DNA of 64,000 nt from Beijerinckia sp. 28-YEA-48 (GCF_900104955.1 NZ_FNSI01000001.1:3382001-3446000), one strand, 5' to 3'; counted from the stretch's first letter, positions 45,695 through 55,127 are shown. A program made the numbers and translations. Notes: generated by a model not told the origin, from the sequence alone.

Positions 45695-46927
45695 ATGCAT
45701 TCTCGTCGGAGTGTCGAATTGCGCGCCAAGAATGTAGACGCAGGGTATTGCTCTGCCGTGATCAGCGCGTCTCGGTTGCTGAGTGAGACGCACGAGCCAT
45801 TTGCAATAACGCCGCGCGGGATTACCGGATCGCGCGTGCTCATCACAGGCGCAGGGGGGTCAATTGGCTCTGAGCTGGCCGTCCAGATTGCACAGATGAA
45901 GCCAGCACAGCTATGCCTCGTGGATACCTGCGAGTACAATCTCTACCGGATTTCCTGCGCGATGGAGCGCATTGGTGCCTTCAATTGGCAAGCCATCCTC
46001 GGAGACGTCCGCGATGAAGCCGCGATGCGTCATCTGTTTCTCGGCGTAAGGCCGGAAATCGTATTTCATGGCGCGGCCCTGAAACATGTGCCGCTGCTCG
46101 AGACCGATAACATCGTCGAAGCCGTGCGGACCAATGTCATCGGCTCCAAAGTCATCGTCGATCTTTGCCTCGCCCATGGGGCGGAATTCGTCATGATTTC
46201 GACCGACAAGGCGGTCAATCCATCATCTCAGATGGGGATGACTAAGCGTGCCGCGGAAATTTACGTACATGATCGCGCCCTGCGTTATCCCGAGATGCGC
46301 GTCAGTCTCGTGCGCTTTGGAAACGTAATCGGCTCGTCCGGCTCCGTTGTTCCGTTGTTCCGGGCGCAGATCGCAGCCGGAGGGCCGGTCACCGTGACCC
46401 ACCCACACATGACCCGATACATGATGACGATTTCGGAAGCCGTCCGCCTTTCGATCGGCGCCTGCAGCTTGCCGCAGGACGGTTTCGCGCTCTACGTCCT
46501 GGACATGGGTAAGCCCATCAGCATCCTCGACCTGGCGATCGGGATGATCAAAGCGGAAGGCCTGCGTCCGTTCAAAGATATCGAGATAAAGTTCGTCGGT
46601 GTGCGCCCGGGCGAAAAATTGGTCGAGGAGCTGGGTTACGCGTGGGAAAAGCTGTGTCCGACTTCGGTCTCTGGGATCAGAGTGGCGCAGCCGGATTTCG
46701 ACCCGCGAACGCGAATGGCCGCATTTGACGAACTTCTGGCCGCCGCGAATAGCCGAAACGGTGACTGGGTGAAGCGCAGCCTGCGGCAAATGATTCCTGA
46801 ATATGTTTCCGCCGATGCTGGTGTCTCTCAATCAGATTGGGCAGCGCTGGCGACAAAGCGATGCGCGCGACGAGTATGGAGGCGCGGATATGCGGAAGAG
46901 ATTTCATCGATCGCTGCGCTGTTTTGA
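45695..46927 (+). CDS. CapD-like nucleotide-sugar 4,6-dehydratase
   Basis: A 410-aa soluble dehydratase of the FlaA1/WbpM/CapD group. Rossmann motif is ITGAGGSIGSELAVQ. The catalytic area reads ISTDKAVNPSSQMGMTKR, where Met replaces Tyr before the active Lys, as is usual for this group. VRPGEKLVEEL is present near the C-terminus. It lacks the N-terminal membrane domain of WbpM. I choose ATG 45695 because AGGAG lies 7 nt upstream; an upstream GTG at 45590 has none. Likely substrate UDP-GlcNAc. It overlaps the export gene by 38 nt. Confidence 0.9.
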   Translation: MHSRRSVELRAKNVDAGYCSAVISASRLLSETHEPFAITPRGITGSRVLITGAGGSIGSELAVQIAQMKPAQLCLVDTCEYNLYRISCAMERIGAFNWQAILGDVRDEAAMRHLFLGVRPEIVFHGAALKHVPLLETDNIVEAVRTNVIGSKVIVDLCLAHGAEFVMISTDKAVNPSSQMGMTKRAAEIYVHDRALRYPEMRVSLVRFGNVIGSSGSVVPLFRAQIAAGGPVTVTHPHMTRYMMTISEAVRLSIGACSLPQDGFALYVLDMGKPISILDLAIGMIKAEGLRPFKDIEIKFVGVRPGEKLVEELGYAWEKLCPTSVSGIRVAQPDFDPRTRMAAFDELLAAANSRNGDWVKRSLRQMIPEYVSADAGVSQSDWAALATKRCARRVWRRGYAEEISSIAALF

Positions 46928-48185
46928 ACCGTCTCGATCAAGCTTGCTGGGCGCAGCCTGTGTAAGCGTCCTGTTAAGCGGCCCCTCTCTGGCGGACATG
47001 GCGCCAGACTTCCAGATTGGGCCAGGTGATACACTGGAGATCGCCGTCGCCGGCATCCCGGAGATGCGTCAGCGCGTCACCGTCCAGCCTGACGGGACGA
47101 TCGCGATCCCGCTGGCGGATTCGCTTCGCGTGGCTGGACTGACTGCCAGCGAGCTCCGTGACCGTATCCGTGCACAGCTGAACGGCAAAATTTATCGGCA
47201 GCGAGGCGCGAGCGGTCAAGATGCGTTCGTGGTGATCAGACCTGAGGAAGTGACCGCTTCCGTCCTCGATTTTCGGCCAATCTACGTAACGGGCGCCGTG
47301 AGAAAACCCGGTGAGGTGACTTTCCGGGCGGGAATGTCGGCGCAGCAAGCGATAGCTCTCGCCGGAGGATACGGCGTGCCCGGCGGAGATACAGCGACCG
47401 CGCAATTCGATCTGCCGGTGTTGAAGGCCGAATTCACCGCAGTGTGGACTGACTATACCAAGGCACTGTTTCGGTTGGCGCGTGTCCAAAGCGAATTGAA
47501 CGATTCAAGCACGCTGAGCGCGAACGACCCTTCCAATATACGACTGCCCTTGAAACAGGTAAAAGCCTTGGCCGAGCTTGAAACCAAGGTGCTCGCGGCG
47601 CGGCTGGTCGACTACCACAAGCAGAAACAATCGTACCAATCCGCGGGGCAGGTTCTGAGCGAGCAGTCGGCTATGCTGACCAAGCTGCAAAAGCAGGAAG
47701 AAGAAGGTGCGGGCGCGGACCGAGATGACCTGAAGAAGCTTATGGATCTCCTCGCGCGAGGACAGGTCACGAGCACCCGCGTGATCGACGCCCGGCGCGC
47801 CTTTCTCTTGTCGTCGACGCGCGCGCTGCAGGTCAGCGAGGAGTTGCTGAGCATCCGGAGACAATCGGAAGAGAACGCCCGTCAGTTCGACCACTACGAA
47901 AGCGATAGACAGGTTGCGCTGCTTCAGGAAAGTCAGCAGGCGACGCTGGACATGAACACGGCGCTGACCAAGCAACGGGGCATCGAAGACAAGATCCACG
48001 TTATCTACAGCGGCCGCTTTGATGCCTCAGACGGCGATCGCGAGCGTGTCGAGGTCAAGGTAACACGCAAGACTCACAACAACGTCCCCGAAACGCTCGC
48101 GGCCGATGCGAGTGTTCCTTTGCAGCCTGGCGATGTTGTAGAGGTTTCGCTTGGCCGACGTGACCCGGCGGCCATGAGCGAATAG
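46890..48185 (+). CDS. Polysaccharide export protein (ExoF/Wza-like)
   Basis: A 431-aa exported protein. A signal peptide (SSLLGAACVSVLLSGPSLA, cleaved before DMAPDF) leads into a Poly_export domain (FQIGPGDTLEIAVAGIPEM; TVQPDGTIAIPLADSL). A SLBB-like segment follows (IYVTGAVRKPGEVTF), then a long coiled coil of about residues 180-370. This layout matches rhizobial ExoF more than lipoprotein Wza; no convincing lipobox is seen. ATG 46890 has GGAGG 7 nt upstream. It should form the periplasmic/outer-membrane exit for the EPS. Confidence 0.9.
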   Translation: MRKRFHRSLRCFEPSRSSLLGAACVSVLLSGPSLADMAPDFQIGPGDTLEIAVAGIPEMRQRVTVQPDGTIAIPLADSLRVAGLTASELRDRIRAQLNGKIYRQRGASGQDAFVVIRPEEVTASVLDFRPIYVTGAVRKPGEVTFRAGMSAQQAIALAGGYGVPGGDTATAQFDLPVLKAEFTAVWTDYTKALFRLARVQSELNDSSTLSANDPSNIRLPLKQVKALAELETKVLAARLVDYHKQKQSYQSAGQVLSEQSAMLTKLQKQEEEGAGADRDDLKKLMDLLARGQVTSTRVIDARRAFLLSSTRALQVSEELLSIRRQSEENARQFDHYESDRQVALLQESQQATLDMNTALTKQRGIEDKIHVIYSGRFDASDGDRERVEVKVTRKTHNNVPETLAADASVPLQPGDVVEVSLGRRDPAAMSE

Positions 48186-49010
48186 AGCCTCGAGGCTGCG
48201 CGGGAGCGCGAGGCATGACATCGGCCGAGAAGCTAGGCCTTTGTCGGACGTCATCATGTTTCGAGCGCTGTTATTGTCGCCGGTCTCGCGCTGGAAGATA
48301 GTCCAATCACAATCTAGATATGTCGACCGTCGATCCGATTTGGATGATGGCGTGACTGCACATTCAAAAGGCACGATCGGATAAAATAAGCGGCGCTCTT
48401 GGTCCGATTGCGCCGTGCATGTTTTGACTGCACCATAGCAGTTTAGCGATCTTCGTCGTTCTCTCACAGCTTCACTGTGGCGTTCTTCTTATCTCGTTTT
48501 CCTTCGCCGTATCACTTGATCATGGCAGATGAGCGAGATGGCAAATTAGCAATGGCATGTAAGACTTGCGAGCGATGACGACGCGCGCTCGAGAACGCAG
48601 CATCCGACAAAGATCCTTTACCCGATGTTCGCTGCGCGACGTCTCTTTGCATCATGAAAGCTTGCCGGAATGCATGCGACGGCCGCATGTCCTGTCGCTG
48701 TTGCAGCGGGGCGATATATTCGTCGGGATAGCGCGCTTTGCATAAATAATAATCAGCCGATACGAGTAATCATACTACCTAAGAAGTACCTGTTTCCATG
48801 GGGTTAGACACATATTCGTCGCAAATTTGTCAAAAAATGTCTCTGCCGTTCGTTGGAACGGCGGCCTTTGCGGTGCAATTTGGAAGGGGCATCGTATTGG
48901 CTGAGTTGAAGTGACAATCTTGCGCGGGAGGCCGAGGCCGCAGCGTCAAATCCTTTATTAAGCGTGAGGTTCTCGTCGCTGATTATCTATTTTATCGGGG
49001 GGAACAAAGT
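48186..49010. other. 825-bp intergenic region before the LuxR-type gene
   Basis: No convincing gene is seen; the longest reverse-strand reading frame has no family features. It becomes AT-rich near 48740-48840. A direct repeat-like pair, TACCTAAG and AAGTACCTG, lies at 48776-48794, and a short hairpin GCCGTTC-N4-GAACGGC at 48845-48862. Its length suggests a regulated leader or promoter region for the LuxR-type gene. Confidence 0.5.
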
Positions 49011-49727
49011 ATGAGTACTAGCTTTGCGACAGTCGTGACCGGTAGTCACGCCCTGGCTCGGGAAGGGCTCTGCCGAATGCTAATTTCGGCCCGCTTTGAA
49101 ATAGCAGGCACAGTCACCAATGTGCTGGAGATCATTCCAAAAATTGAGCAGAAGCAGCGACCGGTGCTCGTTGTCGTCATCGGCGGCGACGAGTTTTCCA
49201 CGACGCTTGAGCAGATAGAAACATGCCGACGTTTGTTTTCAAACGACCGCATCGTCGTCCTGGCCTGCGGTTGGCGGATTTCTGACGTAGGAGCGGCTTT
49301 CGCCGCGGGTGCGAATGCATGCCTTGATGAAGACACCAATGCGCGCGCGCTTATCAAATCACTCGAACTGGTTATGCTCGGCATGACTCTCTTTCCTCAG
49401 AACGTCGTAGCCGCTGTCTTCTCACGGGATGTTATCCCAGACGCACGAAGCGCTGTGCATGATGCGATGGGAAAGACGCATGCCAGTGGTGTCGATGTTC
49501 TGTCCGATCGAGAAACGCGAATCCTGGAAAGCCTTAAGACAGGCGATTCCAACAAAGTCCTCGCGCGAAAGTTGGGCATTTCCGAAGCGACCGTAAAAGT
49601 GCACGTCAAAGCCATCCTTCGAAAGATCCACGTACAAAACCGCACGCAAGCGGCTTTCTGGGCTTTAAGTAAAGGATTGGAGAGCCGGGCACCGCAGTCG
49701 ATCGCACAAGCGGTTATCGCGGAGTGA
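49011..49727 (+). CDS. LuxR/NarL-type regulator with degenerate receiver
   Basis: A 238-aa protein with response-regulator layout. The N-terminal ~125 residues align with a receiver domain but the acidic pocket and phospho-acceptor Asp are missing: the third strand reads VLVVVIGGDE, with no Asp at its end. The first strand has TVVTGSHALAREGL in place of the usual Asp pair. The C-terminal LuxR HTH is intact: LSDRETRILESLKTGDSNKVLARKLGISEATVKVHVKAILRKI. GGGGGG precedes the ATG. Control by phosphorylation is unlikely; a ligand or protein partner may act instead. It is a probable regulator of the adjacent EPS genes. Confidence 0.87.
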   Translation: MSTSFATVVTGSHALAREGLCRMLISARFEIAGTVTNVLEIIPKIEQKQRPVLVVVIGGDEFSTTLEQIETCRRLFSNDRIVVLACGWRISDVGAAFAAGANACLDEDTNARALIKSLELVMLGMTLFPQNVVAAVFSRDVIPDARSAVHDAMGKTHASGVDVLSDRETRILESLKTGDSNKVLARKLGISEATVKVHVKAILRKIHVQNRTQAAFWALSKGLESRAPQSIAQAVIAE

Positions 49728-50047
49728 CCTGCGGATCTGCTGCGATGCCGCCCAGCGTATAGCCGAGGGTATGATAAAATCTTTTCTCCCGCACCATGCG
49801 CTGCATGTTGTACGGCGCGGTCGGCAATCTGCGAGAGCGGCTCAACCTCAAGACTTCGGTAAATGCCGAACGCGAGCGAGAGCGACATCCTGATGTCAGT
49901 TTCCAGCCGCGATGACGGGTCCTTTTAGAAGCGAGCCCAGAGCCCACGACTGCTTGATACGATCGTTAATCCACCGATCGCTCCTCGCACGGATGCATCT
50001 CACCAAACGCGTCTTTCCTTGAGCCACTTCAGCCGCGATGCCGTGAA
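49728..50047. other. 320-bp gap between convergent genes, no gene recognised
   Basis: Short open stretches exist on the minus strand but none has a start with a ribosome site or a recognisable family pattern. No clear terminator hairpin was found. Confidence 0.5.
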
Positions 50048-51439
50048 CTATGCCATCGGCTTGATATTCTGGTTGAGGCGGAAGAAATTGGTCGGATCGT
50101 ATGTGTTCTTCAGCGCGACAAGGCGTGCGTAATTTTCGCCATAGGCGTCACGCACCCGGTCCTCGCCCTCATCACCGAGATTGTTCGCGTAGACGCCGCC
50201 GGTCGAATAGGGCCTGACGGCGCTCCACAGATCGCGCGCCCAACGCATGTTCGCGTCGTCATCGGCCGGATCGTCCCAGATCGCGATCGGAAAGCAGTCA
50301 AAGGCCGCATCGCGGTTTGCGTAGGGCGTGTCCAATACCGGAACCCGTGCAATTGCGCCGCCGACATGCTGGAAAACCAGCAAGGACGAGGTGTTTGGCG
50401 CTCTCGCATAGGCGTCGAGCAGCGCATCGATCGCATCGGTACTGATCTCGCGCAGGAACTGTGCCTTCCAGTAGTAGCGACGTCCCCGTGGAAACAGGGG
50501 ATCGCCACCTGACTGAATTGCAAGATAGGGAACAGGCGCGAGGCGTGTCTCAACGGGCGAGCCGAATTTGAGGATCGGTGAAAGGGCGTGCTCACCGTCA
50601 TCATGCGAACCGACATAGCTGCCGGAGATGCTGAAGAACCGGTCGCCCGACAGCAACGTTACGAAGGCTGCATCGACGTTGACCTCATCGGCAGCGGTTC
50701 GGGCGAATTCATCGTAAAACCGCATGGCGTCGCGCGCCTGATCGTAAGGATGAAGCGCCGACGCGACGAGCAGCGACGTGCCGATCGCATGCAATCGGTA
50801 TTCGAACGCCGTCACGATGCCAAAATTGCCGCCGCCGCCTCTCAAGCCCCAGAACAGGTCCGCATGTTCGGTCGCACTGGCCCTTAAGGTCTTTCCCTCT
50901 GCCGTTACGACTTCGGCGGCAATCAGGTTATCGCAAGTCAGTCCGTATTTTCGCCCGAGCTTGCCGAAGCCGCCGCCAAGCGTGAGCCCGGCGATACCGG
51001 TGTCGCTGTTGACGCCCATGGTGGTCGCCAGACCGTGCGCCTGCGTGGCACGATCGAACTCGCCCAGATCGAGGCCAGCCTCCGCGCGCGCGGTCCGACG
51101 GACCGGATCGACCGCGATGCGTTTCATCCGCGACAGGTCGATGACCAGGCCACCGTCACAGACCGACAGGCCAGCGACATTGTGGCCTCCGCTGCGGACA
51201 GCCACCGAGAGCGCGCGGGATCTCGCGAACGTCACGGCCTCAACCACATCCTGGGCATCCGCGCAGTAGGCGATCATGGCCGGGCGCTTGTCGATGGCGC
51301 CATTCCAGACCTTGCGCGCCTCGTCATACCCGGCGCTCCCCTCGAGGACCACATCGCCCTTGAGCCGTAGCTGCGGGGCGGGACGAGGTTCGGCGTGCGA
51401 TTTGCCCATCAGGCCATCGTATGGCTGCCGCTGCTCCAT
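50048..51439 (-). CDS. FAD-linked oxidoreductase (BBE-like)
   Basis: A 463-aa flavoprotein of the berberine-bridge-enzyme/6-hydroxynicotine-oxidase group. The FAD-binding motif VRSGGHNVAG contains the His that carries covalent FAD; the Cys used for a second bond in bicovalent members is absent (TGIAGLTLGGGFG). The C-terminal BBE motif is YDPTNFFRLNQNI. AGGAG lies 8 nt before the ATG. There is no signal peptide. It oxidises an unknown alcohol, sugar or alkaloid-like substrate. Divergent from a LysR gene with a clear palindrome between them. Confidence 0.93.
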   Translation of the reverse strand: MEQRQPYDGLMGKSHAEPRPAPQLRLKGDVVLEGSAGYDEARKVWNGAIDKRPAMIAYCADAQDVVEAVTFARSRALSVAVRSGGHNVAGLSVCDGGLVIDLSRMKRIAVDPVRRTARAEAGLDLGEFDRATQAHGLATTMGVNSDTGIAGLTLGGGFGKLGRKYGLTCDNLIAAEVVTAEGKTLRASATEHADLFWGLRGGGGNFGIVTAFEYRLHAIGTSLLVASALHPYDQARDAMRFYDEFARTAADEVNVDAAFVTLLSGDRFFSISGSYVGSHDDGEHALSPILKFGSPVETRLAPVPYLAIQSGGDPLFPRGRRYYWKAQFLREISTDAIDALLDAYARAPNTSSLLVFQHVGGAIARVPVLDTPYANRDAAFDCFPIAIWDDPADDDANMRWARDLWSAVRPYSTGGVYANNLGDEGEDRVRDAYGENYARLVALKNTYDPTNFFRLNQNIKPMA

Positions 51440-51520
51440 CCGATTTGCTCCTGGCTATGAATGCCCATGCCATCCTCTCATGGAGCGGCAAACCGTTTCA
51501 AAATCGAAGAACTCAGGTGC

Positions 51521-51541
51521 TAGATGAGAAAACCTCATCTA
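51521..51541. promoter_or_regulatory. LysR-type operator candidate
   Basis: TAGATGAG-N5-CTCATCTA is a perfect 8-bp inverted repeat with a T-N11-A pair inside it (51525/51537), as expected for a LysR binding box. It ends 10 nt before the LysR start codon and about 80 nt before the divergent FAD-oxidoreductase start. Confidence 0.75.
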
Positions 51542-51551
51542 CACTGATGGC

Positions 51552-52457
51552 ATGAGGAAGCTTCCACCCCTTCGGGCGCTCCATGCCTTCGAGGCCGCTG
51601 CCCGCCATCACAGCTTCGCCGCTGCCGCGAAGGAACTTGGCGTAACGCCGACGGCAATCAGCCACCAGATACGACAGTTGGAAGAGACTTGCGGCATAGA
51701 GCTGTTCCGGCGCCGCCCGCGTCCTTTGCTGCTGACGAGCGCAGGCGCGCGCCTCTATCCAGCCTTGCGCAATGGCTTCGACGCGTTGGCCTCGGCTGTG
51801 GCGTTATTGACCGAAGCGGATGCGCAAACGTCGCTGCGCGTGACGAGCCCGAACGCGTTCGCCAGCAGATGGCTGGTTCCGCGACTGCCGAAATGGCGTG
51901 AAGCAAACCCCGCCGTTCCTTTGGAGATCATCGGCACGGATGCTGTCCTGGATCTGAGAGCGGATGCCGCAGACGTTGCGATCCGTTATGCACGAAAGCC
52001 GCCGCTGGACTTTGTCGCCCACGAGGTGTTTCGGGACGTGTACATGCCTGTTTGCAGCCCGCATCTGCTCGTGCGCCATGGCCCGATCACGCGAGCCGCA
52101 GATCTCCTGCGCCTGCCTTTGATCCACTATGACTGGATGAATCGCGATCCAGAAGCGCCGACCTGGCGGCAATGGCTGGCGGTCGCGCGGTCGATCGATC
52201 CTGATTTCACACCCCGCGAAAAAGCCTGGGACCTTCGTTTCCGCGAGGAGCTGCACGCGATTGACGCGGTTGTCGGCGGACAGGGGGTTGCGATCTGCAG
52301 CGACGTGGTCGTGAGCAATGAACTGAGGAGCGGACTGCTCGTGAAGGCGCATCCGCTCTCCCTGCCCGGCTATGGGTTTTATCTCGTCTCGATGGCTCAT
52401 AGTCCGCGGGCGCGCGTTATCGAAGCCTTCTCGACGTGGATGAGAGCCCTCGGCTGA
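51552..52457 (+). CDS. LysR-type regulator (GcvA-like)
   Basis: A 301-aa LysR protein of the GcvA subgroup: LPPLRALHAFEAAARHHSFA, AKELGVTPTAISHQIRQLE and the RRRPRPLLLT turn are typical. The effector domain begins near LRVTSPNAFASRWLVPRL. It is divergent from the FAD oxidoreductase and probably regulates it and itself through the palindrome at 51521. Confidence 0.93.
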   Translation: MRKLPPLRALHAFEAAARHHSFAAAAKELGVTPTAISHQIRQLEETCGIELFRRRPRPLLLTSAGARLYPALRNGFDALASAVALLTEADAQTSLRVTSPNAFASRWLVPRLPKWREANPAVPLEIIGTDAVLDLRADAADVAIRYARKPPLDFVAHEVFRDVYMPVCSPHLLVRHGPITRAADLLRLPLIHYDWMNRDPEAPTWRQWLAVARSIDPDFTPREKAWDLRFREELHAIDAVVGGQGVAICSDVVVSNELRSGLLVKAHPLSLPGYGFYLVSMAHSPRARVIEAFSTWMRALG

Positions 52458-52500
52458 AGTCAGGCGAGCAACCTCAAATACCACTAAGCCATCTGAATAA

Positions 52501-52539
52501 AATCCTGATTTATAATAAAGAATCCTGATTTATAATAAA
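52501..52539. repeat. AT-rich tandem repeat, 2 copies of a 20-bp unit
   Basis: AATCCTGATTTATAATAAA occurs twice in direct order, starting at 52501 and 52521, with one different base at the junction (G versus A). It lies in the promoter region of the glycosyltransferase gene that starts at 52595; each unit contains TATAAT, a perfect -10 hexamer. Confidence 0.85.
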
Positions 52540-52594
52540 ATGAAGATCTGATACCGAATCAGCTTGTGATTTTATTGGATAAGGTGGGATTTCG

Positions 52595-53920
52595 ATGGGG
52601 CGTGATGCCTGTCGTTTGGTTGTCGACATAACTGACTGGAATGTTTTTCTTCCGCGTGGAGCCCCTATTTCCGGCATTCAAAGAGTTACGCTCAATCTGC
52701 TGCGGTCGCTGCGGCGGCTCGGCCTGCCCTATTTGATCATTCGCCATGATCTACTGAGCGGGTACCATCGCGAGGTTTCGCCGAGTTTTCTCGACTATGA
52801 TTTTTCGACGCCGCGGCATCCCAGCGAGCGCGGCCATATGCACACGCACAACCGATACACCAATTCATACCTGCGCTCCGTCATCGCTTCGATGTGGTTT
52901 CGCGTGAAACATGGCTTGAAGCGATTCAAGGAGAACCCGCTCGATTGCTTCACCACGCGCTACGTTCCCCGCGACGGCGACATGATCTATCTCGCGGGGG
53001 CGGGCTGGGACGCTTCCCTCACGATGGAGGCCATTGCCGGATTCAAAAAACAGGCGAACATTCGCTTCGCTGCCGAGGTCTATGATTTCATACCTTTCAT
53101 TTCGGAGGTCTATCATGAGCGGTTGGGCCGCCGGCAGTTCCGTCGCTGGATGAAACATACGCGCGGGATCGTCGACACTTACGTGTGCCTCTCGCAACAT
53201 ACCCAGAGGGACTTCGCGCGTTTTCGCCCGGTTCTCAATTTGCCGGATGATGTCCGGACCATCGTCGTGACCCCGCCGCAGGAGTTCGCGTCCGGCGAGG
53301 TGTTTGAATCCACAGAATTGCCGGAAGAGACCCACAGGCGCCGCTATGCCCTGTGCGTCGCGCAAGTGTTCAACCACAAGAACGGGCGCCGGGTCATCGA
53401 GGCCTGGCGCACGATCGGTCTGGTGGCGGATCAGCGGATGTCGCTGGTGATCGCCGGGGCGACGGCGCGCGAGGAGATCGTGCGTGCCTTCGGCACCGTG
53501 CCCAATCTTATCGTCATCGAGCGCCCCAACGACTCAACACTGGCCAATCTCTATCGCAACGCTGAATTCAGCATCTTCCCCAGTCTCTACGAAGGCTGGG
53601 GCATGCCGGTGGGCGAGAGCCTCTGGTTCGGCCGTCCGTGCCTTTCGGCCAATGGCAGTTCCATGCCCGAGGTGGGCGGCGATATGTGCGATTATTTCGA
53701 TCCGCACGCGCCGGGAGAGCTGGAAAACCTGTTGGCGAAGGCGGTGTTCAATGCCGACTTCGTCGCGGCTCGGGCGACGCAGATCGATCAAAACAGGCTG
53801 AAGTCTCTCGATGATTATGCGCGTGAGATCCATGCCGCCTTGACGGACGAGGCGCCAACTCAGCCCATCCGGCAGCCGCAAACCAACGCCAACGAATCCA
53901 CGCTGCAAGCGACCGCATAA
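52595..53920 (+). CDS. Glycosyltransferase (GT4-like)
   Basis: A 441-aa GT-B glycosyltransferase. The N-terminus has the acceptor-side motif GAPISGIQRVTLNLLRSL, as in mannosyltransferases of O-antigen clusters. The donor domain has VFNHKNGRRVIEAW and the EX7E-type motif in PSLYEGWGMPVGESLWFGRP. AAGGTGG precedes the ATG by 7 nt. First of three plus-strand genes with small gaps (26 and 20 nt). It likely adds a sugar to a glycan that is then methylated by the products of the next genes. Confidence 0.92.
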   Translation: MGRDACRLVVDITDWNVFLPRGAPISGIQRVTLNLLRSLRRLGLPYLIIRHDLLSGYHREVSPSFLDYDFSTPRHPSERGHMHTHNRYTNSYLRSVIASMWFRVKHGLKRFKENPLDCFTTRYVPRDGDMIYLAGAGWDASLTMEAIAGFKKQANIRFAAEVYDFIPFISEVYHERLGRRQFRRWMKHTRGIVDTYVCLSQHTQRDFARFRPVLNLPDDVRTIVVTPPQEFASGEVFESTELPEETHRRRYALCVAQVFNHKNGRRVIEAWRTIGLVADQRMSLVIAGATAREEIVRAFGTVPNLIVIERPNDSTLANLYRNAEFSIFPSLYEGWGMPVGESLWFGRPCLSANGSSMPEVGGDMCDYFDPHAPGELENLLAKAVFNADFVAARATQIDQNRLKSLDDYAREIHAALTDEAPTQPIRQPQTNANESTLQATA

Positions 53921-53946
53921 CGGGCCGCGCTCGGAGGACAGAACAG

Positions 53947-55107
53947 ATGAGCCATTCTCTTTCACTCGACGCCTATTGGCGCGAAACCGCGGACTTTATA
54001 GCGGGGCTGAACGGCGCCGCGCGGTCCGTGATCGTGCCGACGGATATGCAATCCGTCTTGCCGAATTCGACCGACTACGAGAACAGCGCCGCCGCGCCGG
54101 CCGCCGACATGGTCGTACTGCACAAGGGCGAGATCGAAAGGCTCGGCGCCAACTGGATCGTCGAGGCGATCCGGGGCATGGCACCGGTATACGCCAATGC
54201 GGTCTTCGTCGTGTTTTCCAGACTGCCGATTGAACGTCTCTCGGAGGCGAACCCACATGTTAGTTCGTTCCGAACGATGCTCCAGCTCGAAAAGCAACGG
54301 GCCGGGGCGGCGTCAAAAGCACGACAGTCGATCTATCTCGGCAACAACCGGGCCATTACGACGACCATCTACGGGCATAAGTTTTTCGTCGATACCCGGG
54401 ACATCAGCCTGACGCCCCATCTCTTGATCGACGGCAACTGGGAGCCGTGGGTCACGGACGCCTTTCGCCAGGTTGTGGAGCCCGGCATGAACGTCATCGA
54501 CATCGGCGCCAACATGGGCCACTTCGCGCTCATCGCCGCGAGCCTGGTCGGTTCGGAAGGGCACGTCTATGCCTTCGAGGCCAATCGGGATCTGGCGGAA
54601 ATCGTTCACTCGAATTTCAGCGTCAACGGCTTCAGCGGTCACGGGACGGTGGAGGCTAAAGCCGTCTTTTCATCGACGCGCACACTGCAGATCGGCTTCC
54701 AGAAGCGTTACATGGGAAGTTCCAGCATTCATGCCACCAGCAAGTCGGCGGCGCGTCAGCTGGACAGCGTCGAGATGCGCGACGTGCCGGCCGTCAGCCT
54801 CGACGACTATTTCCCAGCGGGCAAACGCATCGATCTGATCAAGATCGATGCGGAGGGTTCCGAGCCCAGCATTCTCGCCGGAGCCGAGCGACTGCTATCG
54901 GAGAACAAGGACATCCAGATCTTCATGGAATTCTCGCCCGTGCTCTTCCGGCATGCCTACAAGACGCCCGATGCCTTCGCGGCAATGATCCGCGAACGGG
55001 GCTTTTCCATCTACCGGATCCTGGCAGACAGCAGTCTGGAGCTTTGCACAGCATCCACGGTGTTCCCCGTCGAGCAGCACTGGGACGTGCTACTCAGGCG
55101 CTGGTAA
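53947..55107 (+). CDS. FkbM-family methyltransferase
   Basis: A 386-aa SAM-dependent methyltransferase. The SAM motif is NVIDIGANMGHFALIAAS, followed by VYAFEANRDLA and the FkbM hallmark IDLIKIDAEGSEPSILAGA. About 150 residues precede the catalytic domain and are not recognised. GGAGG precedes the ATG by 9 nt. FkbM enzymes O-methylate sugars or polyketides; here a sugar in the product of the neighbouring glycosyltransferase is likely. Confidence 0.92.
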   Translation: MSHSLSLDAYWRETADFIAGLNGAARSVIVPTDMQSVLPNSTDYENSAAAPAADMVVLHKGEIERLGANWIVEAIRGMAPVYANAVFVVFSRLPIERLSEANPHVSSFRTMLQLEKQRAGAASKARQSIYLGNNRAITTTIYGHKFFVDTRDISLTPHLLIDGNWEPWVTDAFRQVVEPGMNVIDIGANMGHFALIAASLVGSEGHVYAFEANRDLAEIVHSNFSVNGFSGHGTVEAKAVFSSTRTLQIGFQKRYMGSSSIHATSKSAARQLDSVEMRDVPAVSLDDYFPAGKRIDLIKIDAEGSEPSILAGAERLLSENKDIQIFMEFSPVLFRHAYKTPDAFAAMIRERGFSIYRILADSSLELCTASTVFPVEQHWDVLLRRW

Positions 55108-55127
55108 CGCATCGGTTGAGGCGGACG

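Noticed and set aside
48027..48467. 146-codon reverse-strand frame after the export gene
   Set aside because: Partly opposite the export gene, no family pattern, no ribosome site.
49714..49947. Short minus-strand frame between the LuxR-type and FAD genes
   Set aside because: No recognisable family and no start signal; it could be a gene remnant, but the sequence does not support a call.
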